A stretch of 64,000 nucleotides of DNA from Myxococcales bacterium 68-20 (lineage in GTDB: Bacteria > Myxococcota_A > Polyangia > Polyangiales > Polyangiaceae). Below, one piece after another: positions 16,614-24,630 of this stretch. How positions within the stretch are numbered: position 1 is the first letter of the stretch; every line of letters begins with the position of its first letter. The translations under genes were made by a program, and so were the position numbers. The notes under the pieces were generated by a model. That model saw nothing but the letters and a program-made list of their open reading frames with translations, was not told where the DNA came from and ran no database searches. The DNA lies in NCBI GenBank assembly GCA_001899635.1, contig MKVQ01000016.1, positions 217,178 to 281,177 on the forward strand, given 5' to 3'.

Positions 16614-19600
16614 CTACTCCGCTGCGTGCGCGGCGGGGGCGCCGTGCGCCGTGTGCTCGAGCTGATCGAGGTTGTCGAGCTCGTTCTCACCGGTCTGCTC
16701 GGGCGTGCGGCCCTTCGGCAGCTTCTTCTGCACCCAGATCGCGAGGTCCGTGAAGAGCGAGAAGATGACCGGAGTGGCGAGCAGCGTGAGCACCAGCGAG
16801 AGCGCCTGGCCGCCGACGACGATGCCGCTCATCGCCTGGTTGAATCCGGCACCGACTCCCTTCGAGACGACGAGGGGAATCATGCCGGCGATGAAGGCGA
16901 GCGACGTCATGAGGATCGGGCGGAGACGGTCCTTGCTTCCCTCGAGGATGGCCTCGAGGCGCGGCTTCCCCGCCCGGATCAGCTGCATCGTGTGATCGAT
17001 CTGGAGCACCGCGTTCTTCTGCACGACGCCGAAGAGCACGAGGAGGCCGAGCATCGAGAACATCGAGATGCCCTGCTTGAAGATGAGCAGCGAGATGAGG
17101 CCGAACGGGACCGTGAGCGGCAGCGCGAGGAGGATGATGAGCGGGTTCAGCCACGACTCGAACTGCGCCGCGAGGATGAGGTACATGAAGATGAACGACA
17201 TCGCGAACGCGAGCAGGAAGGCCTTGGCCATCTTGGCCGACTCCTTCGACATGCCGAGCGGCTGCAAGCGGTAGCCGTTCGGCAGCTCCGTACGCTCCGC
17301 GATGGCCTGGAGCGCCGCGCCGACGGCGTTGTCGCCGACCTCGGGCGTCGAGTTGGCCATGATCGTGACCTGGCGCGAGCGGTTGAGCCGCTCGATCTTC
17401 GCGGGGCCCGTCGCGTCGTCGAGCTTCACGACGCTCGTGAGCGGAACGCTGCCGAGCTTCGACGAGGGTACGGAGAGGAGCTGCAGCATGTCGGGGTCCG
17501 CGCGGAACTTCTCGTCGGCGCGCGCGCGGATGTCGTACTGCTGGCCGTTCTCGGAGAACGTCGACACCTTGAGGCCGCCGACGAAGATCTGGAGGGCAGA
17601 CGCGACGTCGGCGACCTGCACCCCGAGGTCGGCGGCGCGATCACGATCGATGCCGACGCGGAGCTCGGGCTTGCCGACGATCAGCGAGTTGTCGACGTCG
17701 ACGGCGCCTTTCACCTGTCGAAGCTCGTCAGTGAGCTCCGTGGCGATACGCTCGAGCTCGCTGAGCGCCGGTCCCGACAGCGCGTACTGCACCTTCGCCT
17801 GGGAGCCGCCGCCGGCGCTGAAGTCCGGGACGTCGGCGACGGTCACGCGCAGGGTCCTGGGGAGCTTGCCCGCGATCTCCGTGCGCGTGCGGTTCATCAG
17901 GTCTTCCTGCGTGACCTCGCGCTCCTTCGGATCGGTGAGGAGGACGCGGATGGTGGCCAGGTTCTGCGTCTTCATGTCGTCGTCGCCCACGGTGATGAGC
18001 GTGTGCGTGACGCCCGGAAGCGCCTTGATGTCCTGCGCGATGCGCTCGGCGGCGAGGCGCGTCTCGGCAACGCTGGTGCCTTCCGGCGCGCGCATGCTGA
18101 GCTGGTACTGCGCCTTGTCGTTCGTCGGGAGGAAGCCTCCCTTGAGGCGGCTTCCGACCGGGCCCATCGACGCGAGCGCGGCGACGCACGCGAGCACGAC
18201 GACCCAGCGGTGCTTCATCGAGAAGCGGAGCGCGACCATGTACACGCGCTCGATCGGGCCGTAGATGGCGTCACCGAGGCGCTGGATGAAGGACGGCTTC
18301 TGACCCGGCTCGTGCGCCTTCAGCCAGCGCGCACCGAGCATCGGCGTGATCGAGAAGGAGACGATGAGCGACACGCCGATCGCGCTCGCCATCGTGAGGC
18401 CGAAGCTCATGAGGAACTTGCCGATGATGCCGCCCATGAAGGCGACCGGCACGAAGACCGCCATGAGGGCGAGCGTCGTCGCGAGGACGGCGAGGCCGAT
18501 CTCCTTCGTCGCGAGCGCGGCGGCCGGGAACGGCTTGTACCCGTGGCGCTCGATGAAGCTCATGATGTTCTCGATGACGACGATGGCGTCGTCGATGACG
18601 AGACCGACCGCGAGCGCGAGCGCGAGCAGCGTGAGGAAGTTCAGCGTGAAGCCGAACGCGTACATGACGGCGAAGGTGCCGACGATCGAGATCGGGATCG
18701 CCATCGCGGCGATGACCGTGCTCCGACCGCTGCCGAGGAAGATGAGGACGATGATGGCGGCGAGCACGGCGCCGAGCACGAGGTGCTCGAGCACGGCATG
18801 CGTCGAGGTCCGGATGACGCCCGAGTTGTCGTAGACGATGTCGAGCGAGACGCCGGGCGGGAGGCCCTTGCGCACTTCGTCGAGGCGCTCGAGCACGGTG
18901 TCGACGACGGCGACGGTGTTCTTTCCGGACTGCTTCTTGATCTGGAGGACGACCGTGGGCTCGTCGTCGTACTGAGCCGCGCTCTCTTCCTTCTCCGCGC
19001 CGTCTTCGACGCGACCGAGATCCTCGACGCGAATCGGGCTCCCCGCCTTCTGCTTGACGACGATGCGGCCGACCTCCTCGACACTGGCAACGCGGCCGGC
19101 GACGCGGAGCGTGATGTCCTTCGGGCCGGTCTCGACGCTGCCGCCCGGCACGTTGAGGTTCTGCGTGGCGAGTGCGCGCTGCACATCGATGGCGGTCACC
19201 TCGTATGAGCGGAGCGCGATCGGGTCGAGGAGCACGTTGATCTGGCGCTTGCGCCCGCCGATGATCTTGACCTCGCCGACGCCGTCGATGCTCTCGATCT
19301 GGCGGCGAACGACCTTGTCCGCGAGCTCGGTGGTCTCGCGGATCGGCTGCTTCGAGCGGAGCGCCGCGAAGAGGATCGGAGATGCGCCCGGGTCGATCTT
19401 GCTGATGACCGGCTGGTCGATCCCCTTCGGCAGGTCGGGCATGACCAGGTTGACCTTGTCGCGCACCTCCTGTGCGGCCACGTCGACCGGCTTGGCGATG
19501 TCGAACGTGACGACGACGATCGAGACGCCCTCACTGGACGTCGAGCGGAGCTCGTCGATGCCGCTGATCGTGTTGACGGCACCTTCGATCTTGTCGGAGA

Positions 19601-19790
19601 CGTCGCTCTCCATCTCCTCCGCGCTGGAGCCGGGGAGGGTCGTCGTCACGACGACGATCGGGAAGTCGACGTTGGGGAACTGGTCGAGGCCGAGCTTTCC
19701 GTATGCCGCACCGCCGAGCACGACGAGAACGAGCATGAGCACGGTCGCGAAGACCGGGCGCTGGATACAAACGCGCGCAAGCCACTGCAT
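16614..19790 (-). CDS. RND-family efflux permease (HAE-type)
   Basis: This 1058-residue AcrB-like proton-driven multidrug pump has TM1 near the N-terminus (PVFATVLMLVLVVLGGAAY). TM4 holds the Asp-Asp proton relay (GLVIDDAIVVIENI) and TM10 keeps the lysine (VVQKNAVLQIDH), unlike the permease at 1989. The frame is open upstream to 20456, but the ATG at 19790 (MQWLARVCIQRP) is the normal N-terminus. The longer form would lie inside the adaptor gene. It follows the adaptor by 38 bases in one operon under the divergent TetR regulator. No outer-membrane channel gene is attached, so it may share one. Confidence 0.9.
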   Translation of the reverse strand: MQWLARVCIQRPVFATVLMLVLVVLGGAAYGKLGLDQFPNVDFPIVVVTTTLPGSSAEEMESDVSDKIEGAVNTISGIDELRSTSSEGVSIVVVTFDIAKPVDVAAQEVRDKVNLVMPDLPKGIDQPVISKIDPGASPILFAALRSKQPIRETTELADKVVRRQIESIDGVGEVKIIGGRKRQINVLLDPIALRSYEVTAIDVQRALATQNLNVPGGSVETGPKDITLRVAGRVASVEEVGRIVVKQKAGSPIRVEDLGRVEDGAEKEESAAQYDDEPTVVLQIKKQSGKNTVAVVDTVLERLDEVRKGLPPGVSLDIVYDNSGVIRTSTHAVLEHLVLGAVLAAIIVLIFLGSGRSTVIAAMAIPISIVGTFAVMYAFGFTLNFLTLLALALAVGLVIDDAIVVIENIMSFIERHGYKPFPAAALATKEIGLAVLATTLALMAVFVPVAFMGGIIGKFLMSFGLTMASAIGVSLIVSFSITPMLGARWLKAHEPGQKPSFIQRLGDAIYGPIERVYMVALRFSMKHRWVVVLACVAALASMGPVGSRLKGGFLPTNDKAQYQLSMRAPEGTSVAETRLAAERIAQDIKALPGVTHTLITVGDDDMKTQNLATIRVLLTDPKEREVTQEDLMNRTRTEIAGKLPRTLRVTVADVPDFSAGGGSQAKVQYALSGPALSELERIATELTDELRQVKGAVDVDNSLIVGKPELRVGIDRDRAADLGVQVADVASALQIFVGGLKVSTFSENGQQYDIRARADEKFRADPDMLQLLSVPSSKLGSVPLTSVVKLDDATGPAKIERLNRSRQVTIMANSTPEVGDNAVGAALQAIAERTELPNGYRLQPLGMSKESAKMAKAFLLAFAMSFIFMYLILAAQFESWLNPLIILLALPLTVPFGLISLLIFKQGISMFSMLGLLVLFGVVQKNAVLQIDHTMQLIRAGKPRLEAILEGSKDRLRPILMTSLAFIAGMIPLVVSKGVGAGFNQAMSGIVVGGQALSLVLTLLATPVIFSLFTDLAIWVQKKLPKGRTPEQTGENELDNLDQLEHTAHGAPAAHAAE

Positions 19791-19828
19791 GAGGGTTTCC
19801 TCGGTTGATCCTGATCCGGCGGTGCCGG

Positions 19829-20905
19829 CTACTTGACCGCCTGGCCGTTCTTGAGGGTTTCGGCCGGAGCGAGCACGAGGCGCTCGCCGTCGGCGATTCC
19901 GCGGAGCACGGCGATCTCCTCGCCGATCACGTCGCCCGTCTGGACGATGCGCTGCTCGAGGCGGCCGTTCTCGACGACGAACGCGACCTGCTTGTCGCCA
20001 CGCGTGACGACCGCGTTCTTGGGCACGACCGGAGTCTTCTCTTCGCCGTTCTGGAGCCGCACGGACGCGAACATCCCGGGGCGCAAGACACCGTCGGCGT
20101 TGTCGACGGTCGCCTCGGCGACGATGTCGCGCGTCGCGGCCCGCACCGAAGCTCCGATGTACTGGACCGTGCCGCCGAACGTGCGGTCCGGGTAGCCGGC
20201 CACCGTGAACGAGACGGCGGCGTCTTTCTTCGCCGCGGCGATATTGCTCTCGGGGACGGTCAACTCGAGGCGGAGCGACGCGAGGTCGACGATGGTGACG
20301 ACCTTCGAGCTCGCCGTCACGTACTCGCCGACGTCGATGTAACGCTCGGTGACGAAGCCGTTGAACGGCGCGCGGATGACGCCGTCGCCCACGTTTTGGG
20401 CGGCGAGCTTCGATCGCGCCTGCGCGGCCGAGACCTGAAAGTCCGTGGTCCGGCACTGCGCATCGAGGCGATCGAACTCGGCGCGCGAGATGGCTCCCGA
20501 CTGGAGGAGGGCGTCCGCGCGCTCACAGTCGCTCTTCGCCGTCTTCGCGTTCTGCGCTGCGGTCTCCGCATGAGCGCGGGCCTCGGCCGCAGAGAGCGCT
20601 GCTGCACGCACGTCCAGCGTCGCCAACGTCTCGCCGGCCTTCACCTGCGTCCCGCGCTCGACGCGCGTCTGCATGACCTTGCCGCTCGCGTTGGCCGCCA
20701 GGTCCGTCTCCCGGGAGCTCTTCAGCTGACCCGTGACGAGGAGGTACTTCGGAACGAGCTTCGACGTGACGGTATGGGTGTTCACCTGCGCCGGCGCGGT
20801 GGCCGTCGCCGCACTTGGCTCATTTTCTGCTGATTTCGCGGTTTTACAACCGGCCGTCGCCCCGGCGATCACCACCAAAGACGCTGCGGCAAGGGCACTC
20901 TTCAT
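19829..20905 (-). CDS. RND efflux periplasmic adaptor lipoprotein
   Basis: This 358-residue AcrA/MexA-like membrane fusion protein has a lipoprotein signal (MKSALAAASLVVIAGATAGC), so it is anchored to the inner membrane by a lipid cysteine at 20. The lipoyl halves are seen around VMQTRVERGTQVKAGETLATLD and NVGDGVIRAPFNGFVTERYI, with a coiled-coil hairpin between them. The start at 20905 has an ideal Shine-Dalgarno sequence (GGAGAG, 7-base spacer). Upstream in-frame ATGs at 20926 and beyond overlap the operator. It is the first gene of the pump operon, transcribed away from tetR. Confidence 0.88.
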   Translation of the reverse strand: MKSALAAASLVVIAGATAGCKTAKSAENEPSAATATAPAQVNTHTVTSKLVPKYLLVTGQLKSSRETDLAANASGKVMQTRVERGTQVKAGETLATLDVRAAALSAAEARAHAETAAQNAKTAKSDCERADALLQSGAISRAEFDRLDAQCRTTDFQVSAAQARSKLAAQNVGDGVIRAPFNGFVTERYIDVGEYVTASSKVVTIVDLASLRLELTVPESNIAAAKKDAAVSFTVAGYPDRTFGGTVQYIGASVRAATRDIVAEATVDNADGVLRPGMFASVRLQNGEEKTPVVPKNAVVTRGDKQVAFVVENGRLEQRIVQTGDVIGEEIAVLRGIADGERLVLAPAETLKNGQAVK

Positions 20906-20927
20906 CACGTTTCTCTCCGGCGACATT

Positions 20928-20942
20928 GCAACCCGACGTTGC
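20928..20942. promoter_or_regulatory. Predicted TetR operator, pump-proximal
   Basis: GCAACCCGACGTTGC is a 15-bp imperfect palindrome 22 bases upstream of the adaptor start. Its outer five bases on each side form an inverted repeat (GCAAC/GTTGC). It matches the operator at 20976-20990 at 13 of 15 positions. Paired palindromes between a TetR gene and a divergent pump are the usual arrangement for autoregulated repression. Confidence 0.65.
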
Positions 20943-20975
20943 GATGCTCTCGCTTCATCCGGCGTTTCGGACAAA

Positions 20976-20990
20976 GCAACGTAACGTTGC
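20976..20990. promoter_or_regulatory. Predicted TetR operator, tetR-proximal
   Basis: GCAACGTAACGTTGC is a near-perfect palindrome with 7-bp arms around one central base. Its centre is 48 bp from that of the first operator. It overlaps the -35 element of the predicted tetR promoter, consistent with autorepression. Confidence 0.7.
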
Positions 20991-21014
20991 AATGACAATC
21001 TCCGTCGCTATGCT
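20987..21014 (+). promoter_or_regulatory. Predicted tetR promoter
   Basis: A -35-like TTGCAA (20987-20992) and a -10-like TATGCT (21009-21014) are separated by 16 bases, 12 bases upstream of the tetR ATG. The -35 box overlaps the right arm of the operator at 20976-20990. This is a sigma-70-type reading based on sequence only. Confidence 0.45.
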
Positions 21015-21026
21015 CTGAGCGGATTC

Positions 21027-21713
21027 ATGCGTCGCTCCGCGAACAAGAAGGCGCCGGCCTCCGATCGCACGGAACGGCCAGATCCGTCCGCTCCGATCCC
21101 CACCCCGCTGCCGTCCGAACGCGCGAGGCAGGTCCGCGGCGAGCCGCTCATCGAGAAGATCCTCGAAGCGACGCTCGACGAGCTCGCGCGCGTCGGCTAC
21201 GCGGCCCTCTCCGTCGAGACCGTGGCGGAGCGCGCCGGCGTCAACAAGACCACGGTCTACCGACGCTGGCCGACGAAGACGGACCTCGTGGGCGCTGCGG
21301 TCAAGCGTGAGGCCGACACCGCCCTCTGCAGCGCGGACACCGGCTCGCTCCGGTCCGACATGATCGCGATACTCACCGAGATCCGCGACATGCTGAGCAC
21401 ACGTCGCGGTCAGGCCCTGATTCGCATGATCCTCGCCGAGGGACTGACCCCCGAGGTGGCGGCGCTCATGAACGAGATCCGAAAGAGCAAGGAGTCGGGT
21501 CCGAAGGCGACCGTCGCGCGAGCGGTCGCCCGCGGCGAGCTACCGAGAGGAACCGACGTCGAGATGGTGTTCTCGATGCTGGTCGGCTCGCTCCAGCATC
21601 TTCTTTTCTTCCATCACGAGACGCCGACGAACCACCGGATCGCGCAGATCGTCGATCTCGTCCTCGAGGGCGCCTGTCGCGGCGGCGGCCGCTGCCTCCG
21701 CAGCGCGAACTGA
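21027..21713 (+). CDS. TetR-family transcriptional repressor
   Basis: This 228-residue regulator has the TetR helix-turn-helix at ~45-95 (ILEATLDELARVGYAALSV, then VAERAGVNKTTVYRRWPTK). It ends in a TetR_C-type ligand domain with a late FFHHETPTNHRI stretch. The ~35-residue N-terminal extension is Pro/Arg-rich. It is divergently transcribed from the RND adaptor-permease pair across a 121-base gap holding two matching palindromes. It therefore very likely represses the pump and itself, and is released by a pump substrate. The inducer is not predictable. Confidence 0.88.
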   Translation: MRRSANKKAPASDRTERPDPSAPIPTPLPSERARQVRGEPLIEKILEATLDELARVGYAALSVETVAERAGVNKTTVYRRWPTKTDLVGAAVKREADTALCSADTGSLRSDMIAILTEIRDMLSTRRGQALIRMILAEGLTPEVAALMNEIRKSKESGPKATVARAVARGELPRGTDVEMVFSMLVGSLQHLLFFHHETPTNHRIAQIVDLVLEGACRGGGRCLRSAN

Positions 21714-21860
21714 CGCGCCAACCGAAGTGACGCGACGGCCGGAGTGAAGCGGACTGCCGCGGAACGAGGCCTGCCCGGAAGCCGGGGTGCACGGGCGGAT
21801 CAGGCTTGACCGAACGCCGACTCGGCGCCAAGACAGCGGCCGAGCTTGTAGGCAGCGCAC

Positions 21861-22862
21861 ATGACGGCAAAGCACTTTGGGGTCGCCGCCATCGCCTTCG
21901 CGATGGCCGCATGTGGACACGACGGGGACAAGGCTGGCGGCGCCGAAGGGGCGACGGGCAGCCGGCGTTCGGCGCTGGAGCAGGGCACCTCCGTCACGAT
22001 TCCGTGGGGCGAGGGCTCGGGCGGGCTCGGCTTCCGCGCCCGCGTGACCGAGGAGACCGAAGGCGCGGCCCTCGGCGTGCCCGCCGTCGCCGTCGGACGA
22101 GGCGGCGTATACCTCCTCGATGCCCTCCACGGCCGGGTCGCACGGCTCGAAGGTGACACGCTCACCACGGTCGCGAGCGTCCCGGTCGACGCCGACGATC
22201 TCGCGATCGGACCAGACGGCGCGTTCGCGGTGCGCCGCTCGGTCAAGCCGGAGGTGCTCGTCTTCGGACCGGACGGCGCGCCCGCCGGAGCCGTCGACAC
22301 GAGCGCCGTCGAGGTCGTCTCGACCATCACGCTCGGCCGCTCCCGGCAGGTCTTCGCGCAGAACGGCTTCCAGGAGACGTTCGCATTCGGCAGCCCGTCG
22401 ATGCCGCAGCTCGCCGGCCAGGTGCTCGCGGGAAAGCGTGAGGGCGCGGCCTTCCTGCCTGCGGGCCAAGGGCTCGTCGCGGTGCGCACGGAGACGGGCG
22501 AGCTCGAGCTCCGGTCAGTTTACGCGCTCGGTCGCGAGAGCGCGCAGCGCAAAGGACTGGCCGAGACGGTGGCGCTCGGGAAGGGCTCGGCCGCCCGCAT
22601 CGTGGGCACGTCCGGCAACGTGGCCTGCCTCCGGCTTGAGGCCGTGACCCAGGACGCGACGGGCGCGCTCGTCACGTCGCGCGAGGCCGCCTGCGTCGAC
22701 GTCGCCGCCGGCAAGATCGTCCTCCGGACCAAGCTGCCGCCGCCCGGCACGTACGTCCCGCGGCGCGAGCTCGCCTTCGCAGGCAACACGCTCGTCTTCG
22801 CCCGGCCCAGCGAGAGCGGGCTCGAGGTCTCGACCTGGAAGGTCCCGGGAGCAGCGCGATGA
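21861..22862 (+). CDS. Putative lipoprotein, beta-rich
   Basis: This 333-residue protein has a short lipoprotein signal (FGVAAIAFAMAACG, lipid cysteine near 18) and a Gly/Ala/Asp-rich linker. The body has repeating strand-like segments such as VAVGRGGVYLLDALHGRVARL, LAIGPDGAFAVRR and LVFGPDGAPAGAV, suggesting a beta-propeller of the NHL/YVTN sort. Four of its last ATG-proximal bases overlap the next gene (ATGA), so it is coupled with the secreted NlpC/P60-like protein. It may bind or position that protein at the surface. No enzyme motif was found. Confidence 0.65.
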   Translation: MTAKHFGVAAIAFAMAACGHDGDKAGGAEGATGSRRSALEQGTSVTIPWGEGSGGLGFRARVTEETEGAALGVPAVAVGRGGVYLLDALHGRVARLEGDTLTTVASVPVDADDLAIGPDGAFAVRRSVKPEVLVFGPDGAPAGAVDTSAVEVVSTITLGRSRQVFAQNGFQETFAFGSPSMPQLAGQVLAGKREGAAFLPAGQGLVAVRTETGELELRSVYALGRESAQRKGLAETVALGKGSAARIVGTSGNVACLRLEAVTQDATGALVTSREAACVDVAAGKIVLRTKLPPPGTYVPRRELAFAGNTLVFARPSESGLEVSTWKVPGAAR

Positions 22863-24445
22863 GGTCCTCGATGAAGCGTCTCCTCCTCTCGGCTTCGCTC
22901 CTCGCGCTGGTCGGCGCCGCCACGCCTGCAAGCGCGCTCACGCGCGAAGAGGCGCTCGTGAAGGCGCGCTCGTATGCGATGCACAAGTGGCGCGCGTCGC
23001 AGGCGAACACGACCGCGTCGTGCAAGGCTTCGTACGTCTCGGCGTTCACGCCCGGCGACTACGTCGGCGTCGCGTACGACTGGGGCGGGTACTTCACCCT
23101 CGCGCAGTTCGACGCGCAGATCGCGGCCGGTCAGGGCGCGGGCTCCCCGGCACAGGGCGACATCCTCGCCTGCACGACGGGCGTCGATTGCTCGGGCTTC
23201 GTGAGCCAGGTGTGGGGCGTCGGTCACAACACGACGACGAGCATCCACGACAGCGCGACCCTCGCTCCGCAGATCCAGGTCGCGAACATGATGACCGGCG
23301 ACGTCTTCAACAAGCGCGCCTACCACGTGGCGATGTTCACGCATCTGCTCGCCAGCGGCGAGCCGGCAATGATCGAGGCCTACGGCTACAACGTGAACGT
23401 GAACACGACCGGCGGCTGGTCGCACGTCAACGGGTACATTCCCCGGCGCTACAACGGCATCACCGGACCTCAGACCACCGCGAACCCGCTCGGCACCACG
23501 ACGAACCCGATCCCGATCGGAGCGTTCCCGTACACCGATGCGCGCGACACGCGCCAGTCGCCGAGCAGCGTCCTCGACGCGTGTGCCATCGAGCCGTCGA
23601 AGCCGCAGAAGGGCCCGGAGTACGTCTACGTCGCCAACATCACGCAGCCCGGCACGCTCACCGTCAGCGTCCAGGACGACGCGGCCACCGACATCGACGT
23701 GCAGATCCACGAGGGCATGCCCGCGCCCCACGCGTGCAAGGCGCGCCACGACTCGCAGGCCCAGCTCCAGGTGGGCTGCGGCACCTACTACGTCGTGGCC
23801 GACACCTACGGCAACAGCGCCGCCAGCGCCGGCAACTACACGCTCAGCGCCACCTTCACACCGTCCGGACAGCCGTGCGCGGCCGTCCCCGGCCCCGCGC
23901 CGTTCAACCCGAAGGGTAAGCTCGGCGACGCGTGCGCGTACCCGGGCAACCAGGCCCTGCCCTTCTGCAACGCCAACGTCGGCGGCGAAATCTGCATCTA
24001 CTCGAGCTCGACGAGCTTCTGCTCCGTGAGCTGCGCGACGAATGCAGACTGCAACGGTCTCCCGGGCGGCGGCGGCGGCGGCGGCTGCTGCGAGGAGCTC
24101 GCCCCGGGCGAGAAGTACTGCCTGACGCAGAACCTCTGCGGAAAGGGCGGCTCGGTGGGCACGAGCGGCCCCGACGCGGGACCGGACAACGGCTCGAGCA
24201 GCGGCGGCTCCAGCAGCGGCGGTTCGAGCAGCGGCGACTCGAGCGGCGACGGGGAGGACCCGACCGATCCGAGCGGCGAAGGCGATCCCGCCGGAGACGG
24301 CACCGAGAACGGCGCCGCGCCGGGATCGACGACGACGACGACGACGGGCTGTGGTGTGGCGGCCGAAGGCAGGAGCGGCTGGGAGCTCGCTGCCCTCGCT
24401 GGCGTAGTCTCGATGGTCGCTGCGCGCCGGCGCAAGCGTCGCTGA
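22859..24445 (+). CDS. Secreted NlpC/P60-like protein with MYXO-CTERM tail
   Basis: This is a 528-residue secreted protein. A signal peptide occupies ~1-30 (LLLSASLLALVGAATPASA). The first domain has a papain-like catalytic signature: Cys in GVDCSGFVSQVWG (~120) and His in AYHVAMFTHLL (~160), as in NlpC/P60 or CHAP cell-wall hydrolases. A second beta domain (~260-340) resembles bacterial pre-peptidase C-terminal domains (GTLTVSVQDDAATDIDVQI). A Cys-rich region and a Ser/Gly-rich linker lead to a tail with a Gly-Cys motif (TGCGVAAE), a hydrophobic stretch and RRRKRR. That is the MYXO-CTERM sorting signal, which supports a myxobacterial origin. Confidence 0.75.
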   Translation: MRSSMKRLLLSASLLALVGAATPASALTREEALVKARSYAMHKWRASQANTTASCKASYVSAFTPGDYVGVAYDWGGYFTLAQFDAQIAAGQGAGSPAQGDILACTTGVDCSGFVSQVWGVGHNTTTSIHDSATLAPQIQVANMMTGDVFNKRAYHVAMFTHLLASGEPAMIEAYGYNVNVNTTGGWSHVNGYIPRRYNGITGPQTTANPLGTTTNPIPIGAFPYTDARDTRQSPSSVLDACAIEPSKPQKGPEYVYVANITQPGTLTVSVQDDAATDIDVQIHEGMPAPHACKARHDSQAQLQVGCGTYYVVADTYGNSAASAGNYTLSATFTPSGQPCAAVPGPAPFNPKGKLGDACAYPGNQALPFCNANVGGEICIYSSSTSFCSVSCATNADCNGLPGGGGGGGCCEELAPGEKYCLTQNLCGKGGSVGTSGPDAGPDNGSSSGGSSSGGSSSGDSSGDGEDPTDPSGEGDPAGDGTENGAAPGSTTTTTTGCGVAAEGRSGWELAALAGVVSMVAARRRKRR

Positions 24446-24630
24446 CGATTCCACCACGCGACGCGATGTGATCTCGACGACATTGGAGGGACTAGGTCGC
24501 GCGACCCCCCCTTCCGATCACCCGTGGAAGCCATCCATCGGAACCGATCGAGGACGAGCGCTTCCGCGCTCACGCTCGTGGACGCACATCTCGACGAGGC
24601 TTCGGATGGCGAATCGGCTACGGTCGTCGC

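Noticed and set aside
16626-19208. 860-codon open frame on the + strand opposite the RND permease
   Set aside because: It is extremely Arg/Glu/Asp/His-rich, lacks hydrophobic cores and lies fully antisense to a well-supported permease. Long antisense frames are expected at this GC content.
22520-24457. 645-codon minus-strand frame opposite the MYXO-CTERM gene
   Set aside because: Low-complexity Arg/Ala/Val composition; antisense of a supported gene.
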